Below are positions 1-11,801 of a stretch of DNA of 64,000 bases, piece after piece. Position 1 is the stretch's first letter; every line of letters starts with the position of its first letter. The notes under the pieces are model-generated. The model saw nothing but the letters and a program-made list of their open reading frames with translations, searched no databases and had not been told where the DNA came from. Made by a program: the position numbers and the translations under genes. The DNA is from Sanguinoderma infundibulare. Lineage: Eukaryota; Basidiomycota; Agaricomycetes; Polyporales; Polyporaceae. The stretch lies in contig JAVLRN010000002.1 of NCBI GenBank assembly GCA_032821775.1, positions 2,294,001-2,358,000 on the forward strand, given 5' to 3'.

Positions 1-1249
1 GCGAGAGCGCTGGACCAGACGAAGTTCGATGTTCCCCATCGCGTTCAGGAGCGAACCTGCGGAAGTAGGACGAGATATACGGATATCCGGATATCTGCAT
101 TTTCAGCTGACTGCTCCTGGCCTTGTGATGACGACTGGTTAGGGATGGGGACAGCCAAATCAAGCACGGCGCCCTCGGGTCTTGAGAGGTCGTCGGGCCC
201 GCTGAGGCAGCGCCACCATGCGGAACAGTACGGGGCACATCGTAGACGGTGGACCTACACTGCAGAAAGAAGGTCCACGGGCTCAGACTCGATCCGTGGA
301 AAGTCTATGGACCACGGCCGTCCCGCAGGCCGCGACTCCCTCACGCCACAACCGCCGAATGGAAGGACTTGAAGAAGTGTGGCTGGCTCCGCCTCCGGTC
401 GGACGGCGGACACCATCGTGATTCGGGAGCGCCGTGCGTTCCTTCGCCCATCATCGGGCACAATACTGAACGCTCTCGGTGGATTGAGAGTGGCAGCCCG
501 GTACGTTATTCTTGAATGGCCCACGAGCTTGGCGGCGCTGAAGAGGGACGTCGGGCATGATGCTCTATCATGCGGCAACTCCCTCCTACAGATGGCGAGT
601 GTGGTACGCTGCCTCGGAAGGTAGCCCTCCGAGTGATCTGTGGTCACTTTTCTACGAAGTTGGTGGTTCTGTGCGCTCACCGCTGGACGACCGTGCGCTC
701 AGCCGAACGCACGAAGCACAGTATATTCGCCCCAGGCCTCCAACTTAGGCAGTAGACTTCTGATTTTTTGTAACACATACCAAGTGTCAGCGGGGGATCG
801 TGGGACGTGGAACGGTTCGTGACTTCGCCGCCCAGAGCGAGCGCTGCAGCGCCGTCGGAGCCACTGTCCCCAGCGTGATAGCGTGCCCTCCGGCGGCGCG
901 CGTCCGACGTCTGGTACAATGATGGCGCAATTGAGTCGGGCTTCCTTCAAAATTATCTGATCGACAGGGTTTTTTCTCGTACCGCCAAGGATTAAGGAAC
1001 ATTGTGGGGTGGGGCTTGAAATTCGAAAGTTTGCAAGCCCCACCCCTGACAGTTCCAGCCCGATGGCAGCAATGAACGCAATCACGCCGTGCGTGCAATC
1101 CCGTTTGTATTGCACCCATAGCTGGGAAAATGATGTCTGCAAGGGAAACCGGGTGGAGAGACCTCCGTGATAGTCGGAGAAAACATCGCAGATTTGAATT
1201 GCATTATACTGATTCAAGTCACGTACATGTTCTTCGTAATGCAGGGATG
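1..1249. other. Window edge, no gene recognised
   Basis: I see no convincing exon chain here. The open frames are short, overlap on both strands and carry no family motif. The part next to 1250 is expected to hold the 3' UTR of the acetyltransferase on the minus strand. Confidence 0.5.
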
Positions 1250-2507
1250 CTATGCGGCGGGAGAAGGAACGTCGAACCTCCGGTAAAACACCCAAGCATC
1301 GATGAACTCTTCCCCAGAGCCATCCGCCTTTTTCAGTCGCCCCGCTCGGGGGATACGGCCGGCCTTCTCGAAGTTGAGTGCTTCCCACAGCCTGTCCACC
1401 AACGTTCAGTATGTTTATGTGTGTGGAAACAGAAACTGTTCCGCACTTGACACTCGCGATGTTATTCACATAGACGAGGTTAAACACGCTCGCTTCAAAT
1501 CCTAGGCGGGGGCCGTAATGCAGGAAGGAGCGGGCGAGAACGGCGCCCACGCCGCGTCCGCGTTGGTTTGGAGGGACGAGGAATCCCGCGTTGCAAATCT
1601 ACGACGAGAAAATGTGAGCATCGATTGGAAAGTCGAGACGCAGGGATGACGATGGTTAGACCACGTTCATACCCGAGGCCCCTGGACGTTGATTGAAATC
1701 TCAGCCCATGGAGACATCCATACAGATCGAACGTCACAAGCAATCCAGGAGGTTCTCAAGTGAATGGAATGCGGTATTCCAAAGAAGAGGGTTCGTAGCC
1801 TGGCTCTGGAGCGGTGGTCCCGTACCCACGCGATCGCCTATCGTACCCATCTCCGTCTCTGCTCGAGGAACGAGGCGCGGACGCAGGGATAGAATGTCAA
1901 CGGGAGAATCGAGACTCACATGAGACGACCGTCCAGGGTAATTGGGCTTCACCTGCAGGACGAAGGGTCAGCGATCGCTGCTAGGGTTCAGTGTTCGTGA
2001 TCGGCGACCGCGTCCGGAACGCTCTCGCTCTGGTCTATCCCCGCGGGGTCGCGCTAGTAGAACACGGACGGCGCGCACGGAACAGAAGGCGATAGGGACG
2101 GTACTCACGTAGTAGCAGCCCGCGATGCACTCTTCCCAAGGCCTCCCGCGCACGGCCTCGGAAAACCCTAACGAGACTTCTGCGCCATCCTGCTGTGGCA
2201 CGTCTCCATCGCGTTCCAGTACAGCGATCAGAACGTCGCCGGCGAAGTAGTATGCGTCGAACGCCGCGCGCGTGTACTCCTCCCCCGCGAGGATTTCTTG
2301 AGGATAGGTCTGGCCACGCTCGAGTTCGTCCGCGAACGTCTTGTGGATGTAGTCGATAAGTCCCGGGGACGCGTCAGCAGTGGCGAGAGTGAGGTGGTGG
2401 ATTGTCAAGCTGGAAGAGATGCCAGGAGCCTTCAACTTGAGGTGCCATGTGGTGGATGGGAGAAGGGAGGCGTCTTTGCGTGCGTTGATGGCTCCGTAGG
2501 CCGACAT
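1250..2507 (-). CDS. Mpr1-like GNAT N-acetyltransferase
   Basis: Predicted acetyl-CoA-dependent N-acetyltransferase of the GNAT superfamily, closest in my reading to yeast Mpr1, which acetylates the proline analogue azetidine-2-carboxylate and limits oxidative stress. Four exons in reading order: 2507-2109, 1952-1920, 1598-1447, 1391-1250, giving 241 residues (Mpr1 is about 229). Exon 2 is only 33 nt and supplies KPNYPGRSSH, which matches a conserved strand of the family. Exon 3 carries the acetyl-CoA loop NQRGRGVG and the block FNLVYVNN; exon 4 continues with LWEALNF. All three introns are GT-AG and phases agree. The substrate is inferred from the family only. No signal peptide or membrane segment is visible, so a soluble protein is likely. 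Plain single-frame reading misses the gene because each exon runs into an intron. Confidence 0.82.
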
Positions 2508-3032
2508 CTGGGCGCCTGTCGGTTAGTGTACTTGAACTTGGACCGCGATGACGACTCGCCTGGGCTTCACACTGGGCTGCTACTCACTTGGAATATTGGC
2601 TGTGCGTCTTTTCGAGGAGAGGTGCGTTTACGGCTGCAGCGATTTCCCGCTTGCTACCAAGGACCGAGTCATCGATTTACTTATCTCTCATGTGCGCGCG
2701 CAGTTGCGGTCACGTTCGCCTTTGCCCAATACTCGCATCTCCGTTCGCTTATATGTACTCAGGTCGAGCCATGCGGGAAAGTCCATTTCCTGGCACCGCG
2801 TACTGCGTGTAAAATGAATGCAAAACTCTAGTCATTATCGATACATATGAATAAAATATACAAGGATCGTGGTGCAACAAATGGTATGGCAGTCCGAGCT
2901 GCAGCCCCTACGGGCAATCATGAGGTTCGTCGTTCGTCGTCTCGACGCGAACGTCGTGGGCTGGCCCATCTCTGGGGCCATAGAAAGAGAAGCGCTAAGC
3001 GCAATAGGATGAGGCGAGGGATAACTACGTCC
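2508..3032. other. Intergenic, 5' side of the acetyltransferase
   Basis: Probable promoter of the acetyltransferase and 3' region of the small secreted protein. Both are on the minus strand. No further gene or repeat was recognised. Confidence 0.4.
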
Positions 3033-3389
3033 TCAGAGGAGATTTGCGAACACGACGGCAGCAACTACCGCTCCCGACGATACAGTCAGGGAACGCGATG
3101 TGCCCGACGTCGATGCTGCATCAACAACGCTTGCGGCCTGCAAACCTTGGTGAGTACCAGTCACTAACCAAGTGAATCGATTTGAGCGCACCCCTTTGCA
3201 GCCTTGTGGCCCTGAACAGGCCACGTTGTTGTTCACGGCGATGACATTCGCCTGTTTGGAGTCAATTGGAGTTGCAGCAACTGTTTCCAGAGAGCCGTCA
3301 GCGTCTTGTTCTTATTGTCCTGGGTTCGGCGGTTACGTACCGAGTGTGGAAGCAGCAAACAAAAAGAGCGTGAGTGCGCGGGTGTACAT
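3033..3389 (-). CDS. Small secreted GPI-type protein, 80 aa
   Basis: A three-exon mini-gene: 3389-3341, 3280-3192, 3137-3033, with canonical GT-AG introns of 60 and 54 nt and matching phases. The product is 80 residues. It starts with a classical signal peptide (MYTRALTLFLFAASTL), has a short core with two cysteines (VACSGPQGC), then a Ser/Thr/Ala-rich stretch (AASTSGTSRS), and ends in a hydrophobic tail (VVAAVVFANLL). That order is the hallmark of a GPI-anchored surface protein. No catalytic domain is present and I do not recognise the family, so function is unknown. It could be a cell-wall or effector-like peptide. The main doubt is that such short exons could be fortuitous; the fit of signal peptide, two introns and tail argues against that. 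Confidence 0.6.
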
Positions 3390-4220
3390 GTCGACGGTGT
3401 TGGTAATGGGAATGATTACAGGTATCACAAGCAGGAGGTATGGGACTTCGAGCGCGTCTTGGATGAGACGAGGAGCGTGTCGCAGGTGAGAGGATCGGTC
3501 AACGAATGAAGAGCAACTAACCGACCCCATCTCCCTCTTATACCGACCTCCCCGACGTCGTTCCCATCGTTCTCGACGGTCCTTTGTACTTTTCCCGACA
3601 AGCACCTCGTCGACGCGGCTTCAAAGGGATTCCCAATTTAGGACCATCCTTTCAAGGTTTGAACTCACGTGGTCTGTTAGCGCCATGCAACGATTGGCTC
3701 GGAAAACGCCGATTCAGAACCGTGAGTCTAGCGGACTTCAACGCGACACTTGAACGCATGCGGGTAACGAGCAGGCCGTCTGTGTGTGTTGTAAGTAGAT
3801 AAAGAGCGAGGACAAGGCAAGTATTCAGTCGTTCCTTGTCAAGCCCTGACAATGCGATGTTGTCTGCGACACGTACCTAGATGCAAGTTGAATACGATCG
3901 TTGCCTAGTTTCATCCATCATGGGAGAGTAGACGTATACCAAGGGTTTATACAGCGATTGAACATTTAGGATCGATCAGTGAGTAAGTACACTTCAAGTG
4001 CCCGGGATCACCTCCTCGTGAATCGTGAATTTAACGTTGGATGAACGGATTGCGCATAAGAGATTCAAGGAACCACCGTTTGCCCCTCAAGTCCCTGGAT
4101 GCATAGGGGGAACTGATACCCTACCCTTTCAAGAAGCGGGCCACGTCAGGTCCCATACAATTCTTCGGGCGCGACAATTGCTGACAGGCACGCTGTTTCC
4201 ATTCTTTCCTAAGCTTCGCG
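3390..4220. other. Intergenic, no gene recognised
   Basis: Short open frames only. The missing N-terminal two thirds of the neighbouring P450 are not recognisable here. Confidence 0.4.
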
Positions 4221-4606
4221 TTGACGAGTCTTGCCTGCAGATTCGTCCCGCCCGGCACCCAAGTATACGTCCCGCCGTACATCCTCCACCGCGACCCGTG
4301 TTTCTTCTTCCCCGCACCCGACGCGTTCCTCCCCGCGCGCTGGCTTTCTGCAAGGACGGCGCGCCGGAAGGCAACGTCTGCAACCGGACCGCCTTCATCC
4401 CGTTTTCGTACGGCCCCGCAAACTGCATTGGTCGACAGCTCGCGCGCATGGAGATGCGCATGATCGTGAGCCTGCTCATGCGGAAGTTCGACTTCACCTT
4501 CGCGGAGGGGTTCGACAAGGACGGGTGGTTGGGCACAGTTCACGATCATATGGTGTCGAGTCGGGGGCCGTTGATCTTGAAGTTGACGGAGCGAGCAGAG
4601 CAGTGA
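4221..4606 (+). pseudogene. Cytochrome P450 C-terminal remnant, frameshifted
   Basis: Only the last ~125 codons of a microsomal-type fungal P450 are recognisable. The first part (from 4221) reads FVPPGTQVYVPPYILHRDP and then FLPARWL, the usual block before the haem loop. The reading frame then shifts by one base between about 4340 and 4390. The second frame gives the haem-binding loop FSYGPANCIG with its cysteine thiolate ligand, the following helix RQLARMEMRM, and a stop at 4604-4606. No intron borders explain the shift. Upstream, the I-helix, ExxR and membrane anchor are absent. I therefore call a decayed fragment. A sequencing error could explain the frameshift but not the missing 350 or so residues. 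Confidence 0.75.
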
Positions 4607-4934
4607 TGTCGGTGATACTGCCTTGTATAGTGTATATATCTCTACTTTAGATATACCGTAAATATCTTCGCCTCTTAACGAAGTTTAATCGCCCCGAAGA
4701 GCAGTGACTAGGAGAACATGCGGGAACCAGTGGCGACGGGTCTGACGATTCCCGCGTCCGGCAAGGCCGCTCACAAGTTAAACAGCATCAGGTCCTATGC
4801 ACACCGCAGTTAGCTTCGTTTTAACTGCTGTCAGCCTGAGAGCGGGTGGCTGAGGATAATCCAGGAGGTTGAAAGGTAATATCTGGACTATCACGTTAGC
4901 AAATGACAACATCGCGAGCTTTTTGTCGTCCATC
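4607..4934. other. Intergenic between two relicts
   Basis: No feature seen beyond AT-rich sequence just after the P450 stop. Confidence 0.35.
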
Positions 4935-5336
4935 TTATAGTTGATTCGACAAGAAGTCAGAGCCATCAAAGCGAAGGTCGCGGACTGAATGGTGGTAGAG
5001 AACTGTGAGGATCATGAGGACGAACTCGTATTGTTGGTCCTTGAACACGAGCTTAGCGCTCGAGAGAGTTCGCCGAAGAGCTTCCTCGTTTCCAGCCACC
5101 AATTCGCCGTCATCGTAGTCAGCCGTGTCAACGGGGTCGGAGTCAAATTTGCATTTGATGCCGGGCCAGGTTGGCAGTGCCTCCGAGTCGGGCCCAGTCA
5201 TCCGCCCCGGGCCATACGACTTCTTTAACGCCACGACGTTTGGCCATGTATTGATTAGGACTGCGGAATTTTTGAAAGCCGAAAAGAACAATGGATCTTT
5301 GTCTGGAAAGACGGAGTCCGACCAGGCACAGGTCAT
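4935..5336 (-). pseudogene. Probable FunK1 kinase fragment
   Basis: This 133-codon frame aligns by eye with residues around 130-200 of the intact FunK1 kinase that starts at 5898 on the other strand. Shared features are a Trp followed by a K-x-K strand and an acidic D/S-D-P-V/F-D stretch, then the helix LVFKDQQYEFVLMI against LVFRYQLRAFVFMI, then R-D-L-R-F-D-G-S against R-L-L-R-L-D-R-S. The rest of the kinase (HRD, metal-binding Asp) is absent in the flanks. It looks like a relict of an older FunK1 copy lying head to head with the intact one. Similarity is moderate, so this could be chance in part. Confidence 0.45.
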
Positions 5337-5800
5337 CGCTGCCAGTGATCGAACGGATTTACCGAGGCCAAACTTCGTGGTGCTGAGCGTCCTTCAAGCA
5401 CTGCCACCCGTTGTCATCACCACTGAAACTCCTGCCAGGTTTGGGTGAGCTCCCCATTGCATACATGTCACATTCGGCAGAAATGCAATGAAATCGCATT
5501 AATTTGAGGGCACGATAATGCCAGGAGAGTGATATGCCACAAGCTGATGCAGTGGCAAGCGAACGAGCAATGATGTCAGAAAGTGTGACACAGAAATGTG
5601 ACGTGTGCCGCGATCACAAGGCGCCGCAGTGCGGGCGCTAGGCTAATCCAACTTGATTCTCAACCGCCACGACCAAGCCACGACGGCCCCTCGGTCTTCC
5701 ATTGTCCTCCCAGTGCTGAGTTTGAAGTTCTTTGCATCGCATTGTGCACTCTTTCCAAAAGCTCTTTTGGAAACGCTGGCTCTAAATACCCGACGTAGCC

Positions 5801-5807
5801 TATAAAA
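5801..5807 (+). promoter_or_regulatory. TATA box of the FunK1 gene
   Basis: TATAAAA lies 91 bases upstream of the start codon at 5898, followed by a pyrimidine-rich stretch suited to transcription initiation. Confidence 0.5.
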
Positions 5808-5897
5808 GCATCCCAGGTATGTTTCGTCCTTCCCAACTCCCACTCCCATTTCCCAACTACCACATCCCCACTCGTCTTGTCACACCCCTTCGTCATC

Positions 5898-8812
5898 ATG
5901 AGTAGATTCGGCTCTCGTGCTGTGGGATCTGACTCTCCTCTCAAAGCTAGTCTCGCCGCGAAATCAGCGTTGGCTACCGCCCAGCCTACTCGTCAAGACG
6001 ATCACCGCCTACTACGACGCGACATGCAGAACATGTGTTCAGTTCTTGAACCGTCGGAGTTCCTCGGACGTTTCGTCCCATTACCAACCGGAGATTCGCT
6101 CACCGGCAAGCCCGACAACCCCTTCGTACGCATCGAGACTCCGAAGAACCTGACGGAGCGCGAGATGTATGCTACCTTCGTAAGTTGTATCATGGTCTCA
6201 CCTTTCGATACCTTCTAAAGATAATAATTAGCCCGAGCTTCTTCAAAAAGCGTTTCCCAGCTCCAGTTCAAAGTTCAAGTTCGTCGCGACACCCTACAAG
6301 GCCGACAACACGACTGACTCCAAACGAGCTGTCGACTGTGGCATGTATCCAAGCCACCACGCGCCCAAGAAAGAGGCGTTGAACCCGAAGACACCTCAGG
6401 ATGCGAAGGACTTCAGACGCGTCCGCTGGTCTTGGATAGACCTACCCTGGGAGTGCAAGCCTCTCGACGTAGACCCTTTTGACGACAGTGATCCGTATGG
6501 TATGGCACAGAGCAAGAAACGCAGGGACGCGTACGGTCAGGTCCTGTCCTATCTTGAGCTTGTCTTCCGCTATCAGCTTCGCGCCTTCGTCTTCATGATC
6601 ATCTTTGTCGGCCCCTACGCTCGCCTCCTCCGCCTCGATCGCTCTGGGCTCTGCGTCACGAAGCGGTTCAGTTACACCTCCACAAACAGCCCCCTCATCG
6701 AGTTCCTCTGGCGCTATACGCAGCTCGACCCCGAGCACCGTGGTTACGACACCAGTGCCCAGCGCATAAACCCGTCGTCGACATTGGACAAGCTCGCCAC
6801 CTTGATGCGCAGGACCCGGAACGAGAAGGAACCGAACCGTCCCAAGGGGCACGAACACGTTGTCAAGCTCTGGACGGATTCGCTCGACGCACGGTGGCCA
6901 TGGTGGAATCTTTGCGTTCCGGACGAGGTAACCGGTCAGCGACGCCAGTTCCTTGTCGGCAAGCCATCGTTCCAGGCTCCCGGTGTTCGTGGCCGGGGCA
7001 CCAAGTGCTACGTTGCGGTAGAGCTTATCGAGTGCAAGCAGAATGGCAAGGAGATGCTCAAGCTCGACGAGAAGTTCGTCTATCTCAAGGACGCTTGGCG
7101 CGTAGTCGTGATCGATCCCAGTGAAGAAGCTCTGGACATTCAGAAGGAGGGTCTCACCTTGCAGAAGTTGAACGCCAACCATGTTCCGCGCGTGCCGACA
7201 TTGGTGTGCCACGGTGATATCCCGGATCAGTGTACACGAACCCGCGAGGTATGGAAGGAGGCGCATCCCGGCAGGGATTGTCCGCTGAAGACCCACCAGC
7301 ACTACCGCCTCGTGGTCAAAGAGGTCGGGAAGCCGTTGTCTCACTTCAAGCATAGCGGAGAGCTGTTGTTTGCGTTGTATGATTGTCTCAGAGGTACGTC
7401 CCCACTCTTGCAATGCTTCCCTTCGAAACCTCATGGCATTCTATCTCAAGGACATGAGAAAGCCATGGCTATCGGTATCATTCATCGAGACATCAGCGGC
7501 GGCAACATCCTGCTGTACATGGACGACAATGGAGAATGGCATGGTCTTCTCAATGACTGGGAACTCTCGAAAGACTGTACTGTCGAGCCTGTCCCGCGGC
7601 AACCAGGCAGGACGGTAAGTGTATCATTGTCGTCTATGTGTTCCTCTTCAATAATTTCTGACATTGTCGTTTCAGGGGACCTGGCAGTTCTCGTCGGTTC
7701 ATGTTCAGGACAACCCGGGGAGAACCGTCGTTGCTGCGGACGAGCTTGAGTCCATCCTACACGTTATCATCTACTACTCTGTTCGTTTCCTTCCCCACAA
7801 TATTCCCAAGGACCTCGTTGCCAAATTCCTTTACGACTACTTCGACGCATCGTCCCTTTCCTTGCGAGGGGAGGTGGCCCCATCCGCCAAGCGTGTAGCC
7901 ATGCAACTCGGAGAGATATCTATCCGCGAATACCACGTCGAAGACACTCTGCAGTTCATCTGGCCTGATGATCCCAACGACACTCGCGCGGACGACAGGC
8001 CTCCTCATCCCTTCAACAAATTGATCGACACACTGTTAGAGTGGTTTCAAGCTCTCTATGCTCTTGACAAGCTTGCTAGGGACCCCGCTAAGGACTTCGC
8101 TGGGGACCCGCGGTATTTTGCCAATGCTCATAAGATGGAGCTCGGCGACGAGCTTGACTCCGATTCTGAGGACGTCCCCAGTAAATCCACCCCTGCGGCA
8201 TCCCGGGAGGAGTTGGAGCAACGGGCAGAGAACTTGAAGGACCATTCGCAAGTGCTCAAGCTCTTCAGGCGGACTCTCAAGCACGAGCGGTTCCCGAGTG
8301 ACAAAGTTCCGGATCAACGCCCCGCAAACGGTTACGTTCCCCAGGAGCCTGCCACACCGGAGCTGGAGTCAGAGCCCGAGGGGGAGGATGAGGAGCTGGC
8401 GGCCGCGGCGGCAGCAGCAGACAAAGCGGAGTCGGTGGAAGTGGAGGATATTCTCGGTGCAGATGATGATGAAGACCCCGACGTAGAGGTTGATGAAGAG
8501 CCGGACCCGCATGCAGCCTTCGAGATCGCCATCGCCGACGATGGCGGCGATGACGCCGCGCGTCATTCTGAGACTCTCGCGGCTGATGCCGCGCAGCCGA
8601 GTTCGGAGGACGAGCTGGAGTATTTTGACGCGCCCGAGGGTGCGGTCCCAGAGGCAGGCCTCGTGCAATTGGATGCCGCAGAGGTGGCAGAGGCGGCGCA
8701 TGCGGCCGCCCCGCACACGCCCTCTCCCCCTCCCATTCGCCCGAAGCGCGCCCGCGAGGATGAGACCCACAGTGTCGCGTCCGATACCAATGCGAAGCGT
8801 AGCAAGTTCTGA
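5898..8812 (+). CDS. FunK1 fungal-type protein kinase
   Basis: Serine/threonine-type kinase of the FunK1 family, which is expanded in mushroom-forming fungi and proposed to act in multicellular development. Four exons: 5898-6179, 6232-7393, 7451-7614, 7676-8812; 914 residues. The catalytic loop HRDISGGNIL is at about residues 493-502 with Asp495 as base. The metal-binding segment appears as NDWE (Asp517), the FunK1 variant of DFG. The N-lobe is long and atypical, as usual in this family. After the kinase, residues ~700-914 are highly acidic and low in complexity, and end in a basic patch (RPKRARED, NAKRSKF) that looks like a nuclear localisation signal. It converges on the lectin gene at 9158. 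Two degraded relatives lie at 4935 and 32762. Substrate unknown. Confidence 0.88.
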
Positions 8813-9157
8813 GTGCGACACAACTTCCACTGGTCCTTTTTCCTGCTCATGTCGTTCGAGCTCGTGTCGGACGGCACGACGTAGCGGTCTCATACCCTTG
8901 TCTATATTTCTGTCCTCACGCATCCCACTACCTGCTGTTCTCCTCGTTTTCGAATACAGTATCGTCGCATAAGGAATATCTCTTTTCGACGTACATGTAG
9001 TCATGTTTCTGTCGTCGCACACCTGGTACCCTCTCCTGTGACTGATGCGTTGCTATCAGGACACGAGCGTCGTGAACTTGAGTGTCGTAAGCTATGCGTA
9101 ATAAGTCCAACAGACGGAATTGCTCATGAAGACTCTCACGTCCACCGCGCGAATCCT
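8813..9157. other. Convergent 3' region
   Basis: 345 bases between the stop codons of the FunK1 kinase and the lectin. No terminator-like element or gene was identified. Confidence 0.4.
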
Positions 9158-9816
9158 TTAGGCCGATACGACGACGGGGTTCCAAAGCTGGAGGTGCTGG
9201 AGGACATCTGTGCAAGCCGCGAGCGTGACCTGCGCGGTGAAGCCAAGTCAGCACACACCACGTCGGACGTCCTCCAATCGCAACGAAAGTGAGACGTACA
9301 GGAGCGCCGTTCGCCGCCTTGCCGAGCGTGAGGCAGTTTCCGTCCGCGTTGGAGATCGTCGCCGGGCTCGCGTTGACCGTCCAGACCTGCGCCGCGTCGG
9401 CGGAGTTGCAGTCGGCGATGTACGGGACCTGGTTCGACGTGCCGGGCACGACGCCGTTCGCGCTGACGCACCAGTCGCCGTAGACGATCTGGCCGGGCTT
9501 GCCCGTGCCTGCGGTCACGTAGAGCGCGGTGATGTCGGCGGAGGAGCCGTCGCCGGGGTGGGAGGCCTGGAGGCTCGCGCCGGGGAAGCCGCCCTCGGGG
9601 GCGAGCGCGAGCGCGTCGTCTGGGTAGAACGTGTCGATGTTAGGGAGCGAATGATGCGGGGAAAGGTTGAGAAGGGTGTGTGTAGGGGGACGAGGACGAG
9701 TGCTTACTCTGGGAGGAGATGAAATGGACAGCGGCACCCGCAGGGATGACGTCGGCGGAGACGAAGGGGATGGCGGCGAGCGCGGTGGCAGCGGCGAGAG
9801 TGAAGAAGGCCTTCAT
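9158..9816 (-). CDS. Secreted ricin-type beta-trefoil lectin-like protein
   Basis: Small secreted carbohydrate-binding-type protein, 166 residues. Exons 9816-9708, 9619-9300, 9229-9158, all GT-AG with agreeing phases. The start MKAFFTLAAATALAAIPFVSA is a clear signal peptide. The mature part contains the trefoil signature: DCNSADAAQVW (a Q-x-W), then DGNCLTLGKAANGAPVTLAAC, then LQLWNP (second Q-x-W), with paired cysteines. Only about one to one and a half trefoil subdomains are present, short of the three of a full ricin-B domain. This is a sugar-binding fold only; there is no enzymatic toxin domain. A TATA box lies about 100 bases upstream. A related fragment occurs near 33.6 kb. Likely secreted to the wall or medium; ligand unknown. 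Confidence 0.82.
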
Positions 9817-10792
9817 GGTACAAGAGAGAGAGAGGAAGGCGAGGTGGAGAGAGGCTGTTGACGCCAAAAACGACGGAAGTTGTCGCCGATCTGCCTGTCG
9901 CACTGTTACCCTCGCTTTATACGCATGACGGGGTAAGTTCCAGCTGCGGCGGAATCAGTGCCAAGGATGCAGGATGTTCTATATCCAATGTGTACCTCAT
10001 GCATGTTCATGATGGGGTGCATTGCCCGTAGACGAGCCTCTGGCTGCGCTGTAGTCGGTGAGACCTATTGAATTGAGACAGATCAAGGAGCGGGGAAGAC
10101 TTGCCTTCGTGGCATCATCAATCAAATACTTAGTAGTAAGTACTAAGCAGTACGATCAGTCGTCAGCAAGTACGCCTATGCATGTCGTGACCAGTCGCTA
10201 GGAATGCCAGTGTTTCCAAACCACAGTTACGGTCGATGACGGAGAAATTCGATATGAAAACAGTGTGTTGTTGGAGGATGAAGCTGTTCTTCGGAAGGTC
10301 TGGTCGGACCCGACTCAGGGCACCGGAGATCACATACCACAGCCACCGCGAGTTTAACGGATCAATCAGCACCTCGCCTCCCTCCCTCAAAGGCCTCAAC
10401 GCTCATGCGGAAAACAGCAACAGGGGCCACTGGGTCAGGCAGCAACGGTACTCACCTACTCGCCGTTGAATGGCTTGTAAAACCTGCGCCGTTCATGTCA
10501 GGGACGATTACAGTTTGTCCTCACAGGTCTATTCCCGACCCCGAACTGATTCCGGGTCTCAATGCAAATGCATCGTGACTGGATCTAGACGGTGTGGCTT
10601 GCAGCAAGCTGCACGAGGATTTCGATGCTCGGAGAAGTCTAGAGATGTCAAGCGACGGTTGGGTTCGTGAGAGACGTGGAGATTATTATAAAGAAGCGAT
10701 CGGAAACAGAAGAGCATAACGGGTACGCACAGCGAGGTTACAATACAACACAGCATGGTACAAGAAGCGCAAGATTATCGAGACCCGAACGG
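9817..10792. other. Intergenic, lectin promoter side
   Basis: Holds the lectin promoter. The rest shows no supported exon or repeat. Confidence 0.4.
9915..9921 (-). promoter_or_regulatory. TATA box of the lectin gene
   Basis: TATAAAG on the minus strand, about 100 bases upstream of the start at 9816. Confidence 0.45.
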
Positions 10793-11801
10793 TCAAGAAG
10801 TTAGTGAGGTATCATCGGCGTCGGTATGTGGATATCGTGATGATAATGGCGATACGTTCGTAACGGTCGTGTCCTCCTGGCCTTTGGCCAACGGTCCCCC
10901 GCTCCATCGTACTGTCGTCACTCCAAGCGCGAACAAAGGCACGCGGCCTTGCGTCGGGCATGGTGTTTGCGAAGGCATCGCGATCGTAAGCGCAACCTCC
11001 ACGCGCGTAGGCACACGTTCCGCAGCATCTGACGGCCCGGGTGCGATTTCTGTGCGCCTCGAGGCGGGAGCGAACATGGGGCGAGGCGCGGGCGCGGGTG
11101 AGGGTGAGTCGTTGCCTGAAGTTTGTCGGGACCAAGGAGCGCGGAGGTTCGCGATTTGGGTGCGGGTGTCGCGCAGGCCAACGCGGAAGGGGTAAAGGTA
11201 TCCGGGAGTTATTGTAGGAGAAGCGGACGAGGACGGAGAGGGATTTTGGCCTATCGTGGCGGAATCGGCGCTCCCGCCTGCACCATGTGTGGATGATGGA
11301 AGTGGGTGATTGTATAAGGGCTTTGCAGCGACAGGCTAATATATGCGCGATGATGGGTGACCAGAGGAAGGGGTCAGTCGGATGGTGAAACTTGAAACAA
11401 GCGCAAGGGCAAGGTAGCAATGTGAGAGCACGCACCATGACCTTGTCCCAGTCACACTGTCTCGAGACGGCTGCCGAGACGTCGGACAGCTCGGGCTTCT
11501 TGCCAAAGTCCCTGTGCGGTCGCATCTGCACATTCATGCTCATGAGGCGCGTCGGAGGTGGTCCGAGGGCTGCTTCGTCCCAGCCCCAGGGCTGCTGTGC
11601 AGCGTGCCAGGCTCGGATGCGCCGCCTGTTGAGGTTGACGTAGCGCCGCATGGAGAACATGACGAGGAGTCCGCCGGCGAAGAGGCCGATGGCGAGAAAG
11701 GCGAGGATAAGAGTGGAGCCTCCGGAGCCCAGGAAGGAGCCGGGGCCGCTGTCGAAATCCGTCGAGGAGGGCGCAGCCGAGCTCGAGGTGGAGGAGGACA
11801 T
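10793..11801 (-). CDS. Single-pass membrane protein, unknown function
   Basis: Two exons, 11801-11436 and 11335-10793, joined by a 100-nt intron (GTGCGT...TTAG), giving 302 residues. The N-terminus is Ser/Thr-rich, followed by one strong transmembrane helix at residues 31-50 (LILAFLAIGLFAGGLLVMFS) and an immediate basic cytosolic flank (MRRYVNLNRRR), suggesting a type I or III topology with a cytosolic tail. The C-terminal half contains a Pro/Ser-rich linker and a short hydrophobic block RVEVALTIAMPS near residue 250. I recognise this block as recurrent in basidiomycete hypothetical proteins but cannot name a family. The gene is divergent from RRP46, sharing a 280-base intergenic region. Confidence 0.68.

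Noticed and set aside
699..1550. 283-codon minus-strand frame taken as one gene
   Set aside because: Only its first ~50 codons are real (acetyltransferase exon 3); the rest is intron read-through and 3' flank.
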